DNA of 64,000 bases from Ensifer adhaerens (lineage in GTDB: Bacteria; Pseudomonadota; Alphaproteobacteria; Rhizobiales; Rhizobiaceae), in NCBI RefSeq assembly GCF_013283195.1, contig NZ_JABEKT010000001.1, forward strand, positions 1,832,509 to 1,896,508. Direction: 5' to 3'. Under the pieces are notes generated by a model. The model was not told the origin of the DNA. It searched no databases and was given only the letters and a program-made list of their open reading frames with translations. The position numbers were made by a program, and so were the translations under genes. Below, piece by piece: positions 1 to 9,263 of this stretch (the first letter of the stretch is position 1; every line of letters starts with the position of its first letter).

Positions 1-542
1 CCTTCACTGATGTCGCCGGCGGGAAGCAACTGCCCGCGCTCGGCCGCACCGACGGCAAAGCCGGCAAGGTCGTAGTCGCCGCCGGAGTACATGCCCGGCA
101 TTTCCGCAGTTTCGCCGCCGATCAGCGCGCAACCGGACTGGCGGCAGCCGTCGGCAATACCGGCGACGATTGCGGCACCCTGATCCGGGTCGAGCTTGCC
201 CGTGGCGAAGTAGTCGAGGAAGAACAGCGGTTCCGCACCCTGGACCACCAGATCGTTGACGCACATGGCAACGAGGTCGATGCCAACCGTATCGTGCTTG
301 TTGGCATCGATGGCGATCTTGAGCTTGGTGCCAACACCGTCATTGGCGGCAACGAGCACGGGGTCGGTGAAGCCTGCAGCCTTCAGGTCGAAAAGGCCGC
401 CGAAGCCGCCGATCTCGCCGTCGGCACCCGGGCGCCGGGTCGAGCGCACATGTGGCTTGATTTTCTCCACCATCAGATTGCCGGCATCGATATCCACGCC
501 CGCATCACTGTAGGTGAGGCCGTTCTTTCCCGACTGGCTCAT
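1..542 (-). CDS. purM: Phosphoribosylformylglycinamidine cyclo-ligase (AIR synthetase), 3' part outside window
   Basis: This gene runs leftward off the window edge; about 180 N-terminal residues are visible from an ATG at 542. The protein begins [15 protein letters not shown] and carries the family landmarks [27 protein letters not shown] and [12 protein letters not shown] synthetase converts formylglycinamidine ribonucleotide to aminoimidazole ribonucleotide with ATP in cytosolic purine synthesis. The full protein is usually about 350 residues, so roughly half is seen. The downstream partner, often purN, would lie outside the window. A divergent permease gene starts 260 bp away, so both promoters should lie in 543-802, where I see no strong operator. 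Confidence 0.95.
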   Translation of the reverse strand, partial: MSQSGKNGLTYSDAGVDIDAGNLMVEKIKPHVRSTRRPGADGEIGGFGGLFDLKAAGFTDPVLVAANDGVGTKLKIAIDANKHDTVGIDLVAMCVNDLVVQGAEPLFFLDYFATGKLDPDQGAAIVAGIADGCRQSGCALIGGETAEMPGMYSGGDYDLAGFAVGAAERGQLLPAGDISE

Positions 543-802
543 GCTGGTTCTCCAAGGCTGGTCGCGCGACAGGTATTTTGCGGATGCGAATTGCACGGCG
601 GGCAAGGGAGTGCAAGCCGACAGCCTGTCTTCTCGGCCTTTTTTCACCATTTTGCCCATATCCCACCGGCAAGACGGCGGTCGAGAGTTCAATTTGGGGG
701 CCTGGGAGGCGCGCGGACTTGACCGCCGCGCCGCCGGCCCCCTATCTCCACAACGAGAATATGATGCGGCAACGGCATGCTTGGCGTGTTACGGGGAACA
801 CC

Positions 803-1924
803 ATGGACATAAAAGTCAGCGGTTCGGGACTTCAGCGCCAGGTTATTTTCTGGCTGCTGGTGCTTGCCGCCTTCATCGCCTTCCTGATGGTTTTCAGCTC
901 GATCCTGCTGCCGTTCCTGGCCGGCATGGCGCTGGCCTATTTCCTCGATCCGGTCGCTGACCGCCTTGAACGCCTCGGCCTTAGCCGCCTGATGGCGACA
1001 GTCGTGATTCTCATCGGCTTCGTGGTCATCTTTGCCCTGTCTTTGATGATCATCATTCCCGTGATCTTCACGCAGGCCGCCGATTTCATCCAGAAGATGC
1101 CCGGCTATATCGCCAAGCTGCAGGAATTGTTGACCGACAGCCAGTCGACCTTGTTGCCGGACTGGCTTGCGGACCAGATGACGGCGATCAAGCAGAATTC
1201 GGCCAAACTGCTGGAGCAGGGCGCCAGCTTCCTCGGCACGCTCTTCCAGCAGCTCTGGAATTCCGGCATGGCGCTGCTCGACATCCTGTCGCTCTTCGTC
1301 ATTACGCCTGTTGTCGCCTTCTATCTGCTGCTCGACTGGGACCGGATGGTCGATAGGGTCGACAGCTGGGTGCCGCGCGACTATGTCGGCGTCGTCCGCC
1401 AGATCGCCCGCGACATGAACACGACGATCGCTGGCTTCGTTCGCGGTCAGGGCTCGCTCTGCATCATCCTTGGCCTTTACTATGGCATCGGCCTATCTCT
1501 CGTGGGTCTCAATTTCGGCCTGCTCATCGGCCTGTTTGCCGGCATGATCAGTTTCGTCCCCTATGTCGGCTCGATGGTGGGGCTGGTGCTGGCGGTCGGC
1601 GTGGCGCTGGTGCAGTTCTGGCCGGATTATCTCTGGATCGGGCTTGTCGCCGCCATCTTCTTCAGCGGCCAGTTTCTGGAAGGCAACATCCTGCAGCCCA
1701 AGCTGGTCGGCAAGAGCGTCGGCCTGCATCCGGTCTGGCTGATGTTCGCGCTCCTTGCCTTCGGCGCCCTCTTCGGTTTCGTCGGGCTGCTGGTTGCCGT
1801 TCCCGCGGCGGCGGCCATCGGCGTGCTTGTTCGCTTCGGCATCCAGCGATACCTTGATAGTGACCTCTACCATGGGCATGGGAAGGTCGCGGTGAAGAAG
1901 ACAAAGGGCAATCAGCCCGGCTGA
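803..1924 (+). CDS. AI-2E/PerM family membrane permease
   Basis: The 373-residue integral membrane protein has about eight hydrophobic segments. Family landmarks are an N-terminal PFLAGMALAYFLDP stretch near residues 33-46 and a conserved FVPYVGS in the C-terminal half. Members are grouped with AI-2 exporters or Na+/H+ antiporters, and the substrate here cannot be predicted. I chose the ATG at 803 because a GGGG stretch lies just upstream and the protein then begins directly before the first membrane segment; an in-frame reading extends further upstream without coding character. It lies 27 bp before hdaA on the same strand, a pairing common in alphaproteobacteria, and is probably co-transcribed with it. 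Confidence 0.85.
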   Translation: MDIKVSGSGLQRQVIFWLLVLAAFIAFLMVFSSILLPFLAGMALAYFLDPVADRLERLGLSRLMATVVILIGFVVIFALSLMIIIPVIFTQAADFIQKMPGYIAKLQELLTDSQSTLLPDWLADQMTAIKQNSAKLLEQGASFLGTLFQQLWNSGMALLDILSLFVITPVVAFYLLLDWDRMVDRVDSWVPRDYVGVVRQIARDMNTTIAGFVRGQGSLCIILGLYYGIGLSLVGLNFGLLIGLFAGMISFVPYVGSMVGLVLAVGVALVQFWPDYLWIGLVAAIFFSGQFLEGNILQPKLVGKSVGLHPVWLMFALLAFGALFGFVGLLVAVPAAAAIGVLVRFGIQRYLDSDLYHGHGKVAVKKTKGNQPG

Positions 1925-1951
1925 TCGTCCCCTCCTTGTCCCGAGTACAGC

Positions 1952-2641
1952 ATGACAAAACGTCCCTTCGAACAACTGCCATTGGCATTCGACCACGACC
2001 CGGCAACGGGTCGTGAAGATCTGCTCGTTTCTGATCGGTTGAGCGCGGCGATCGCCATCGTCGACCACTGGCCCGACTGGCCGTCGCCTGTTGTCATCAT
2101 CGCGGGGCCGGTCGGTTCCGGAAAATCGCATCTCGCCAGCATCTGGAAGGAGAGGGCGGGCGCGCGGACGATCCACCCGGTCGCGGACAGTGATGCGGCG
2201 TTGATCGCCGCGGAAGGTCCTGTTCTGTTCGAGGACGCCGACCGACAGGGTTTTGACGACACCACGCTGTTTCATGTCATCAACAGCGTCCGCCAGCATG
2301 GCACCGGTCTGTTGATGACCTCGCGGCTCTGGCCGATGTCCTGGCCAGTCGTTCTTCCCGATCTGCGCTCGCGCCTGAAGGCGGCGACCGTCGTCGAAAT
2401 CGGCGAGCCTGATGACGAACTGTTGACGCAGGTGCTGATCAAGCTCTTTGCCGATCGCCAGCTTCTGATCGATGAAAGGCTCGTCGGCTATATCGTCCAG
2501 CGCATGGAGCGCTCGCTCGAGGCTGCCCAGACGATCGTTGAGCGCATCGACCGGCTGGCGCTTGCCCGAGGCGTCAGGCTGACCCGGTCGCTTGCGGCCG
2601 AAGTCCTGGAAGAGCTTGGAAATCAACGCCATTCCGATTGA
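1952..2641 (+). CDS. hdaA: DnaA regulatory inactivator HdaA
   Basis: This 229-residue AAA+ protein resembles DnaA domain III but lacks a DNA-binding domain IV. It has an intact Walker A motif (GPVGSGKS, residues 52-59) and a QLPLAF segment near residue 8 that fits a beta-clamp-binding motif. In Caulobacter, HdaA with the loaded clamp stimulates DnaA-ATP hydrolysis and prevents over-initiation. The gene follows the permease by 27 bp. Its stop codon abuts the PHO-box repeats of the downstream ppk promoter. Confidence 0.88.
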   Translation: MTKRPFEQLPLAFDHDPATGREDLLVSDRLSAAIAIVDHWPDWPSPVVIIAGPVGSGKSHLASIWKERAGARTIHPVADSDAALIAAEGPVLFEDADRQGFDDTTLFHVINSVRQHGTGLLMTSRLWPMSWPVVLPDLRSRLKAATVVEIGEPDDELLTQVLIKLFADRQLLIDERLVGYIVQRMERSLEAAQTIVERIDRLALARGVRLTRSLAAEVLEELGNQRHSD

Positions 2642-2674
2642 CTGTCACAGTTCCGTCGTCAAACTGTTATAGTT
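2642..2674 (+). promoter_or_regulatory. Candidate PHO box of ppk-ppx (three 11-bp units)
   Basis: Three heptamers CTGTCAC (2642), CCGTCGT (2653) and CTGTTAT (2664) follow one another at exactly 11-bp spacing, separated by 4-bp linkers AGTT and CAAA. They resemble the PhoB half-site CTGTCAT. The array begins immediately after the hdaA stop and ends 33 bp before the ppk start. PhoB binding is inferred, not shown. Confidence 0.75.
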
Positions 2675-2706
2675 CCTGCCTGCGGAGAAATGGGGTCTGA
2701 TCGGCA

Positions 2707-4893
2707 ATGGATAATGCGACGTCTGCGGTGAGCGAGAACAAACAGACGGTGGAGGAAGTCGATCTGCTCTCCAGTCCGGAGCGGTTCATCAATCGCGAAT
2801 TTTCCTGGCTGCAGTTCAATCGACGCGTGCTTGAAGAGACGCTCAACACGGCGCATCCGCTGTTGGAGCGGGTTCGCTTCCTGTCGATTTCGGCCGCCAA
2901 CCTCGACGAATTCTTCATGGTGCGTGTCGCCGGCCTTGAAGGCCAGGTGCGCCAGGGGCTCGCCATGCGGTCGCCTGACGGCAAGACACCGGCCGAGCAG
3001 CTTGAAGACATCCTGAAGGAAATCGATAACCTGCAAATGGAGCAGCAGGCCTCGCTTGCTGTGTTGCAGCAATATCTTGCCAAGGAAGACATCCTGATCG
3101 TCCGGCCGGCGTCCTTGTCCGCACAGGACAAGAGCTGGCTTGCCAACGAGTTCGACCAGCTGATCTTTCCGGTGCTGACGCCGCTGTCGATCGATCCGGC
3201 GCACCCATTCCCATTCATCCCGAACCTCGGTTTCTCGATGGGCCTTCAGCTCGTCAGCAAGAACGGCCGCGAGCCGATGACGGCGCTGTTGCGCCTGCCG
3301 GTGGCGCTCGACCGCTTCATCCGCCTGCCTGATGTCAAGAACGTCATCCGCTACATCACGCTGGAAGACATGGTCAGTCAGTTCATCGACAGGCTGTTCC
3401 CGGGCTATGAGGTCAATGGTTCCGGCACGTTCCGCATCATCCGAGACAGCGACATCGAAGTCGAGGAAGAGGCGGAAGATCTGGTGCGCTTCTTTGAAAC
3501 CGCGCTGAAGCGCCGGCGCCGCGGCTCGGTGATCCGCATCGAACTCGATTCGGAAATGCCTGCGTCGCTGCGCCAGTTCGTCGTTCAGGAATTGAGCGTT
3601 CCGGAAAACCGCGTCGCCGTACTGCCAGGCCTTCTGGCATTGAACACGCTGTCGGAGATCACCAAGGCGCCGCGCGACGATCTGCGCTTCGAGCCCTACA
3701 ATCCGCGCTTCCCGGAGCGCGTGCGCGAGCACGCCGGCGATTGTTTTGCCGCGATCCGCGAAAAGGACATGGTGGTCCACCACCCCTACGAATCCTTCGA
3801 CGTCGTCGTGCAGTTCCTGCTGCAGGCGGCTCGCGATCCGGAAGTGGTGGCGATCAAGCAGACGCTCTACCGCACCTCGAACGACAGCCCGATCGTGCGC
3901 GCGCTTGTCGACGCGGCCGAAGCCGGAAAGTCGGTGACGGCGCTGGTTGAGCTGAAGGCGCGCTTCGACGAGGAAGCCAACATCCGCTGGGCGCGTGACC
4001 TGGAGCGCGCCGGTGTGCAGGTCGTCTTCGGCTTCATCGAGCTCAAGACCCATGCCAAGATGTCGATGGTCGTGCGCCGCGAGGAGGGCCGGTTGCGCAC
4101 CTATTGCCACCTCGGCACCGGCAACTATCACCCGGTCACGGCGAAGATCTACACCGACCTGTCATTCTTCACGTGCAATCCCGTCATGGCCCACGACATG
4201 GCGAACATCTTCAATTTCATCACCGGCTACGGCGAGCCGGAAGCCGGCATGAAGCTGGCGGTTTCACCGCACACGCTGCGCCCTCGCATCCTCAAGCATA
4301 TCGAGGAGGAGATCGAGCACGCCAAGGCCGGCCGGCCCGCCGCGATCTGGATGAAGATGAATTCGCTCGTCGACCCCGACATCATCGATGCCCTCTACAA
4401 GGCCAGCCGTGCAGGCGTCGAAATCGACCTCGTCGTGCGCGGCATCTGCTGCTTGCGACCGCAGGTTCCCGGCCTTTCCGACAATATTCGTGTCAAGTCC
4501 ATCGTCGGCAGATTCCTCGAACACTCCCGCATATTCTGTTTCGGCAACGGTCATGGCCTTCCATCGGAGAATGCGCTTGTCTATATCGGCTCGGCGGATA
4601 TGATGCCGCGCAATCTGGACCGGCGGGTTGAGACGCTTGTGCCTCTTATCAACCGGACTGTGCACGAACAGGTTCTTTCGCAGATCATGCTGGGCAATCT
4701 CATCGACAACCAGCAGAGCTACGAAATTCTTCCCGACGGCACGTCTCGCCGGATGGAAGTCGGCAAGGACGCCGAGCCGTTCAACGCGCAGCATTATTTC
4801 ATGACCAACCCCAGCCTCTCCGGCCGGGGTGAAGCCCTGAAGTCCAGCGCACCGAAGCTGATTGCCGGCTGGAAGAGCAGCTGGCGCAAGTAA
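2707..4893 (+). CDS. ppk: Polyphosphate kinase (PPK1)
   Basis: The 728-residue protein has the PPK1 architecture: an N-terminal helical domain ([19 protein letters not shown] near residue 27), a head domain and two phospholipase-D-like C-terminal domains. The autophosphorylated histidine is in LKTHAKM (about His449), followed by [15 protein letters not shown]1 reversibly polymerises the gamma-phosphate of ATP into polyphosphate. ppx begins 11 bp downstream, so synthesis and degradation are co-transcribed. A PHO-box array directly upstream suggests induction by phosphate starvation. Length is normal for the family. Confidence 0.96.
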   Translation: MDNATSAVSENKQTVEEVDLLSSPERFINREFSWLQFNRRVLEETLNTAHPLLERVRFLSISAANLDEFFMVRVAGLEGQVRQGLAMRSPDGKTPAEQLEDILKEIDNLQMEQQASLAVLQQYLAKEDILIVRPASLSAQDKSWLANEFDQLIFPVLTPLSIDPAHPFPFIPNLGFSMGLQLVSKNGREPMTALLRLPVALDRFIRLPDVKNVIRYITLEDMVSQFIDRLFPGYEVNGSGTFRIIRDSDIEVEEEAEDLVRFFETALKRRRRGSVIRIELDSEMPASLRQFVVQELSVPENRVAVLPGLLALNTLSEITKAPRDDLRFEPYNPRFPERVREHAGDCFAAIREKDMVVHHPYESFDVVVQFLLQAARDPEVVAIKQTLYRTSNDSPIVRALVDAAEAGKSVTALVELKARFDEEANIRWARDLERAGVQVVFGFIELKTHAKMSMVVRREEGRLRTYCHLGTGNYHPVTAKIYTDLSFFTCNPVMAHDMANIFNFITGYGEPEAGMKLAVSPHTLRPRILKHIEEEIEHAKAGRPAAIWMKMNSLVDPDIIDALYKASRAGVEIDLVVRGICCLRPQVPGLSDNIRVKSIVGRFLEHSRIFCFGNGHGLPSENALVYIGSADMMPRNLDRRVETLVPLINRTVHEQVLSQIMLGNLIDNQQSYEILPDGTSRRMEVGKDAEPFNAQHYFMTNPSLSGRGEALKSSAPKLIAGWKSSWRK

Positions 4894-4904
4894 ACTGGTT
4901 TTGC

Positions 4905-6428
4905 ATGGTCGAATCTGAAGCGCAGGGGCGTCTGCCCGGCATCCGCCCGGTTTCCGTTGTGGATATCGGCTCGAACTCCATTCGCCTTGTCGTCTACGAA
5001 GGCCTGAGCCGCGCCCCGGCCATGCTGTTCAACGAAAAGGTCATGTGCGGTCTGGGCAAGGGCATCGATGCCACGGGCCGCATGGACGAAGAGAGCGTCG
5101 AGCGCGCTCTGCGGGCGTTGCATCGCTTTAACGCGCTGTCGCAGCAGGCGCGCGCGACGTCCATGTATGTGCTGGCCACAGCGGCTGCCCGCGAGGCGAG
5201 CAACGGTCCGGCCTTCATTGCCAAGGCCGAGGCCATCCTCGGTCACAAGGTGCGCATCCTCACTGGCGAGGAAGAAGCCTATTTCTCCGCCATGGGCATC
5301 GTCAGCGGCTATCATGATCCCGATGGCGTGGTCGGCGACCTCGGAGGCGGTTCGCTGGAACTCGATGAGGTCAGCGGCACGACGATTGGCAAGGGCATCA
5401 CGCTCCCGCTCGGCGGTATCCGCCTCTTCGAGCACAGCGGCGGCTCGCTGCCAAGGGCACGCACCTGGGTGCGCAAATTCATGAAAAGCACCTCGGTGCT
5501 GAAAGCCGGCGCCGGCCGCACTTTTTATGCCGTCGGTGGCACCTGGCGCTCGATCGCCAAGCTGCACATGGAAATCCGGAACTATCCCCTGCATATGATG
5601 CAGGGCTACGAGATTTCCTACGACGAGGCGATGGCGCTGCTACCGGAAGTGATCGAGCCGAAGAACATCAAGCCGTCCGCCTACGCGACGATCTCCAAGA
5701 GCCGTCGCAGCCTGCTTCCTTTCGGCGCCATCGTGATGCAGGAGGCGCTGTCTATTATGAGGCCGGAACGGATTTCGTTCTCGGCGCTCGGCGTTCGCGA
5801 AGGCTATCTCTTCTCCCTCCTGAACGAGAACGAGCGGGCGCAGGATCCGCTGCTGACCGCTGCCGGCGAAATCGCCATCCTGCGGGCGCGTTCGCCCGAA
5901 CATGCCCGCGAGCTTGCCGACTGGACCGGCCGCATGGTGCCGTTCTTCGGCGTCGAGGAAACCGAAGAGGAAAGCCGCTATCGCCAGGCGGCCTGCCTTC
6001 TTGCCGATATCAGCTGGCGAGCCCATCCGGATTATCGAGGCCTGCAGGCGCTGAACATTATCGCCCACTCGACTTTCTCCGGCATCACCCATGCGGGACG
6101 GGCCTATATCGCGCTTGCCAATTACTATCGCTTCGAAGGGCTGAACGATGATGGCGCGACCGGCGCCCTGACCGGGATTACCACGCCGCGGCTGCTGGAA
6201 CTGGCAAAGCTGCTCGGCGGCCTTTTGCGCGTCGCCTATCTCTTCTCTGCTTCTATGCCGGGTGTGGCGAAGAACCTGACGTTCCGCAAATCGTCATTGC
6301 CGGATATCGATCTGGAGATCGTCGTGCCCGCGGCCTATTCTGAGTTTGCCGGCGAGCGCCTCGACGGGCGGCTGCAGCAGCTCGGCAAGCTGACCGGCAG
6401 AAGACTGGCATTCCATTTCGTGAGCTGA
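4905..6428 (+). CDS. ppx: Exopolyphosphatase (Ppx/GppA family)
   Basis: This 507-residue member of the actin-like ASKHA phosphatase superfamily has the phosphate-1 loop VVDIGSNSIRLVVYEG near residue 18 and the phosphate-2 motif GDLGGGSLEL near residue 145. A C-terminal helical HD-like extension is also present. It releases orthophosphate from polyphosphate chain ends and may also hydrolyse pppGpp. The gene follows ppk closely and ends just before a strong intrinsic terminator, which closes the ppk-ppx transcription unit. Confidence 0.93.
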   Translation: MVESEAQGRLPGIRPVSVVDIGSNSIRLVVYEGLSRAPAMLFNEKVMCGLGKGIDATGRMDEESVERALRALHRFNALSQQARATSMYVLATAAAREASNGPAFIAKAEAILGHKVRILTGEEEAYFSAMGIVSGYHDPDGVVGDLGGGSLELDEVSGTTIGKGITLPLGGIRLFEHSGGSLPRARTWVRKFMKSTSVLKAGAGRTFYAVGGTWRSIAKLHMEIRNYPLHMMQGYEISYDEAMALLPEVIEPKNIKPSAYATISKSRRSLLPFGAIVMQEALSIMRPERISFSALGVREGYLFSLLNENERAQDPLLTAAGEIAILRARSPEHARELADWTGRMVPFFGVEETEEESRYRQAACLLADISWRAHPDYRGLQALNIIAHSTFSGITHAGRAYIALANYYRFEGLNDDGATGALTGITTPRLLELAKLLGGLLRVAYLFSASMPGVAKNLTFRKSSLPDIDLEIVVPAAYSEFAGERLDGRLQQLGKLTGRRLAFHFVS

Positions 6429-6450
6429 ACGCTTCTCGATCTCGGTTGAA

Positions 6451-6487
6451 GGGCGCGCGGACTGAAATCCGCGCGCCCTTTTGTTTA
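6451..6487 (+). terminator. Intrinsic terminator after ppx
   Basis: A 12-bp perfect stem (AGGGCGCGCGGA at 6451 pairing with TCCGCGCGCCCT at 6469) encloses a 6-nt loop and runs into TTTTGTTT. It lies between the converging ppx and phytase-like genes. Confidence 0.9.
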
Positions 6488-7855
6488 TTCGGCTTTCAGG
6501 AAGTCGCCGACTTCGAGCAGGACGAACTCGTTGTCGTCGGCCTTGTCGAGCGCGCGGCCGGCCGAGAACGGCAGGTTGTTGTCGTTGCCGACGATGATGT
6601 GCGTGGCATCGACGCGATCGACGTTTTCGATCGTCACGAACGGCATGTCGTAATAGCCGTCGCCGCCGCCCTGTCGCTTCTTGTTGTCAGGATCGGCGAT
6701 CTTCAAGAGGTCGATGTAACCGATCTTGCGTACGGCCTTGCCGACATTGCTGTCGTCGAAGGCGATCTTGTAGACGCGCTTCACCTTCGATCCGACTGCA
6801 AAGCAATCCGGCTTCGGATCTTTCGGGTCGGCGCAGGCCTTGTCGAGCGTGCCGGCACCGTTGTCGCGTTCGATTACCAGGGCTGTTCTGTCGTCGAGCA
6901 TGTTGAAGTCGCCGATGGCTTCGCCGCCTTCCGCAAGCGGATATAGCCAGCTGCGGCCCGTCCAGGCCTTGGTGGCAACGTCGAGTTCGATGACGCGCAG
7001 CGCCGGACGGCCTTCCGCCTGTTCGACGGTTTCGCTGTCGGTCCAGATCGGGCCTTCGAGCAGGCCGTAAAGCTTGGCTCCGTCCTTCGAAAGGGCCATG
7101 CCTTCATAGCCACCGGAGCGCTTCAGGTTGAAGGCTGGCGTCTTCTTCGAGGGGTCGCCCTGCAGCGTCAGGGTCGGGTTGTCGGGCGACATTACCGGCT
7201 TTTCATTGACCGTCGTCGCGATGACGTCGGTCAGCTTACCGTCGACGTCGAACTTCAGGATGTAAGGACCGAATTCCTCGCCGACCCAGAAGCCGTCTGC
7301 GACAGGCTGGATCGATTCGACGTCGAAGTCGGCGCCTGTCAGGTAGCGCTTGTCGGAGCCTTCCATGACGATCGGGAAGGGGGCCTTGCGGTCGGGATCC
7401 GTTAGAAACACTGTCTTCAGCGCCTCGACCTTGCCGGCATCCCAGTCCATCTTCACGTGGTGCAGCATCAGCATGGCATCGGTGGAGTTTAGCTTGCTGC
7501 CGAAGCCGTTGTCGGACAGGCTCCAGAAGGTGCCGTCTTCCATCGCCTTGATGCCGGAGAAGCCCTGCATCGGCTGGCCGTTGAACGGCAGCGACAGGCC
7601 GGTCGGGCGCACGCCGTCCTTGCCGGGCACGGTGCCGAGCGCGTCAGCGCGCTTGCGGTCGGCGGTGGTGAACTTGCCCGAGGTCTTGAGATATTCCGGT
7701 GCGTCCGACGGTGCGGCCAGAATCGTGTTTGCCGGCAGGATCGCATGCGCCTTGAGGGTTGCGGGAAAGGCTTTTTCCTCAGCCAGGGCGGTCGTCGTCA
7801 TCAAAAGGGAGAGCGCCGCGGTGGCGAGAAGCGTTTTGGTCATGAAAGTCACCAT
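6485..7855 (-). CDS. Secreted esterase-like/phytase-like domain protein
   Basis: The protein has about 456 residues, or 452 if the second ATG at 7843 is used. A signal peptide (MTKTLLATAALSLLMTTTALA) precedes a beta-propeller-like domain of the 'esterase-like activity of phytase' family. Landmarks include LPFNGQPMQGFSGI, SLSDNGFGSKLNSTDA and a GYEGMALSKDG segment. Family members are periplasmic or extracellular; phosphoester hydrolysis is suggested by family membership but not proven. Five PHO-like half-sites in 11-bp phase sit 42-92 bp upstream, supporting a role in phosphate scavenging beside ppk-ppx. The signal peptide reads best from the 7843 start. Confidence 0.85.
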   Translation of the reverse strand: MVTFMTKTLLATAALSLLMTTTALAEEKAFPATLKAHAILPANTILAAPSDAPEYLKTSGKFTTADRKRADALGTVPGKDGVRPTGLSLPFNGQPMQGFSGIKAMEDGTFWSLSDNGFGSKLNSTDAMLMLHHVKMDWDAGKVEALKTVFLTDPDRKAPFPIVMEGSDKRYLTGADFDVESIQPVADGFWVGEEFGPYILKFDVDGKLTDVIATTVNEKPVMSPDNPTLTLQGDPSKKTPAFNLKRSGGYEGMALSKDGAKLYGLLEGPIWTDSETVEQAEGRPALRVIELDVATKAWTGRSWLYPLAEGGEAIGDFNMLDDRTALVIERDNGAGTLDKACADPKDPKPDCFAVGSKVKRVYKIAFDDSNVGKAVRKIGYIDLLKIADPDNKKRQGGGDGYYDMPFVTIENVDRVDATHIIVGNDNNLPFSAGRALDKADDNEFVLLEVGDFLKAE

Positions 7856-7896
7856 CGGTTGGATGCCAGAGTACGCAAACCCGATAGGCGGCTTTG

Positions 7897-7947
7897 ATGA
7901 CGGTTGGGTGATATCTGGCTTACAGCGCGGTGAAGCTTTGATGACAG
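7897..7947 (-). promoter_or_regulatory. Candidate five-unit PHO-box array of the phytase-like gene
   Basis: On the minus strand, heptamers CTGTCAT (7947-7941), GCTTCAC, CTGTAAG, ATATCAC and CCGTCAT (7903-7897) recur at exact 11-bp intervals. The first and last units match the PhoB consensus 7/7 and 6/7; the inner ones match partly. The array lies between the araC-type gene's stop and the phytase-like start. Confidence 0.72.
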
Positions 7948-7957
7948 GGCATCGGCG

Positions 7958-8821
7958 TCAGCCGGCAACGGCAAGCGTTGCCCATCGCCCGGGTGTGACG
8001 CCATAGGCGCGCTTGAAGTGGCGGGTGAAATGGGCCTGGTCGGCAAAGCCGGTGTCGAGCGCCGCACCCGCCAGGCTGTGGCCGGTGGCGATCATCCGGC
8101 GCGCCTGCTCCAGCCGCCGCATCAGCAGGTAGCGGTGCGGGCTGGTGCCGAGAACCTTGCGGAACTGGCGGGCGAGCGTGAAGCGATCAAGTCCGCTGAT
8201 GGTCTCGAGTTCCTGCGACCCGACAGGGCGATCGAGGTTGGCTCTGAGGTAATCCGTCGCCTCGAAGACTGCCCGTTTCGCAGACCTGCCGGCAGCCTTG
8301 CCCGTTGTTCCGGCATGGCGGCACAGGCCCTCGGCGATGCGGGTGAGAATGTCGTCCAGCGCCAGTTCGTCGATGCCGCAGTCGAGATCCATGACGGCTT
8401 CGCTGATGGCCTGGCGCAGGGCGACATCGCCGACCACCGGCGCGGCGATGAAAGGCAGGGCTGCGCCGGTGTCGCCAAGCGCTGCGATCAACCGTTCCGG
8501 CCGCAGATACATCATCCGGTAGCGAAGGGTCGCCTCCGTACCGGCGCCACCGTCGTGCATCTCGTCCGGATGAATGATGATGATGCTTCCGGGCGTGCTG
8601 TAGCGGCTCTCGCCGCGATATTGGAAGGTCTGGATGCCGCCGAGCGTGACGCCGAGCGCATAGGTGTCGTGACGATGCGGCTCGAACACCTTTCCATGCA
8701 GCCGAGCTTCAATCCGCTCTATGCCGTCCACTGGCGCAGCGACACGGATGCCGTCACCCGGCGATCCGCACAATCGTTCAAGATCGACCGACGCGTCTTC
8801 GGCTAGTGCCTTCTCGGGCAC
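7958..8821 (-). CDS. AraC family transcriptional regulator
   Basis: The protein has an N-terminal cupin-type sensor (HRHDTYALGVTLGG, GSIIIIHPDEMHDG) and a C-terminal double helix-turn-helix (SGLDRFTLARQFRK and TGFADQAHFTRHFKRAYG). This is the usual AraC layout at about 287 residues. I prefer the GTG at 8821, which has AGGA 11 nt upstream; an ATG at 8854 would overlap the divergent DUF2000 start. Regulators of this layout often sit beside the transporter or enzyme they control, so the divergent DUF2000 gene is the obvious candidate target. The ligand is unknown. Confidence 0.85.
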   Translation of the reverse strand: MPEKALAEDASVDLERLCGSPGDGIRVAAPVDGIERIEARLHGKVFEPHRHDTYALGVTLGGIQTFQYRGESRYSTPGSIIIIHPDEMHDGGAGTEATLRYRMMYLRPERLIAALGDTGAALPFIAAPVVGDVALRQAISEAVMDLDCGIDELALDDILTRIAEGLCRHAGTTGKAAGRSAKRAVFEATDYLRANLDRPVGSQELETISGLDRFTLARQFRKVLGTSPHRYLLMRRLEQARRMIATGHSLAGAALDTGFADQAHFTRHFKRAYGVTPGRWATLAVAG

Positions 8822-8852
8822 GCCCTGATGTCCTGAAATGGAGATACCCGTC

Positions 8853-9260
8853 ATGTTCGACACCAAGTTCGCGATCGTGTTGCGCGAGGATCTGGCCACC
8901 TGGCAGAAGCTGAACGTCACCGCATTTCTGGCCACCGGCATCGCCGGACAGAAGCCGGCAATCATCGGTGAAGCCTATCGCGATGGCGCCGGCAATGTCT
9001 ACAACGCGTTGAGCGTCCAGCCGATCATCGTGTTATCGGCAGATGGTGCGACGCTCGGACAGATTCAACGGCGCGCGATCGAAAGAGAGATTCGCACCTC
9101 TGTTTATGTCGATGCCATGTTCTCGACCGGCCATGATAGCGCCAATCGTGCGGTCTTTGCTGAGACGCGGCCTGGTGACGCGAAGGTCGCCGGCATCGCC
9201 GTTCATGCCGACAAGAAGCTGGTCGACAAGATCACCAAGGGGGCAAAGCTGCACGGATGA
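8853..9260 (+). CDS. DUF2000 family protein
   Basis: The 135-residue cytosolic protein (MFDTKFAIVLREDL...) has the DUF2000 pattern, with a central AIIGEAYRDGAGNVYNAL and a C-terminal AVHADKKLVDKITKGAKLHG. This family is structurally related to peptidyl-tRNA-hydrolase-2-like folds, but its function is unknown. The start at 8853 is supported by GGAG at 8840-8843; an earlier ATG at 8838 has no such site. The gene diverges from an AraC regulator that may control it. Confidence 0.82.
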   Translation: MFDTKFAIVLREDLATWQKLNVTAFLATGIAGQKPAIIGEAYRDGAGNVYNALSVQPIIVLSADGATLGQIQRRAIEREIRTSVYVDAMFSTGHDSANRAVFAETRPGDAKVAGIAVHADKKLVDKITKGAKLHG

Positions 9261-9263
9261 AGG

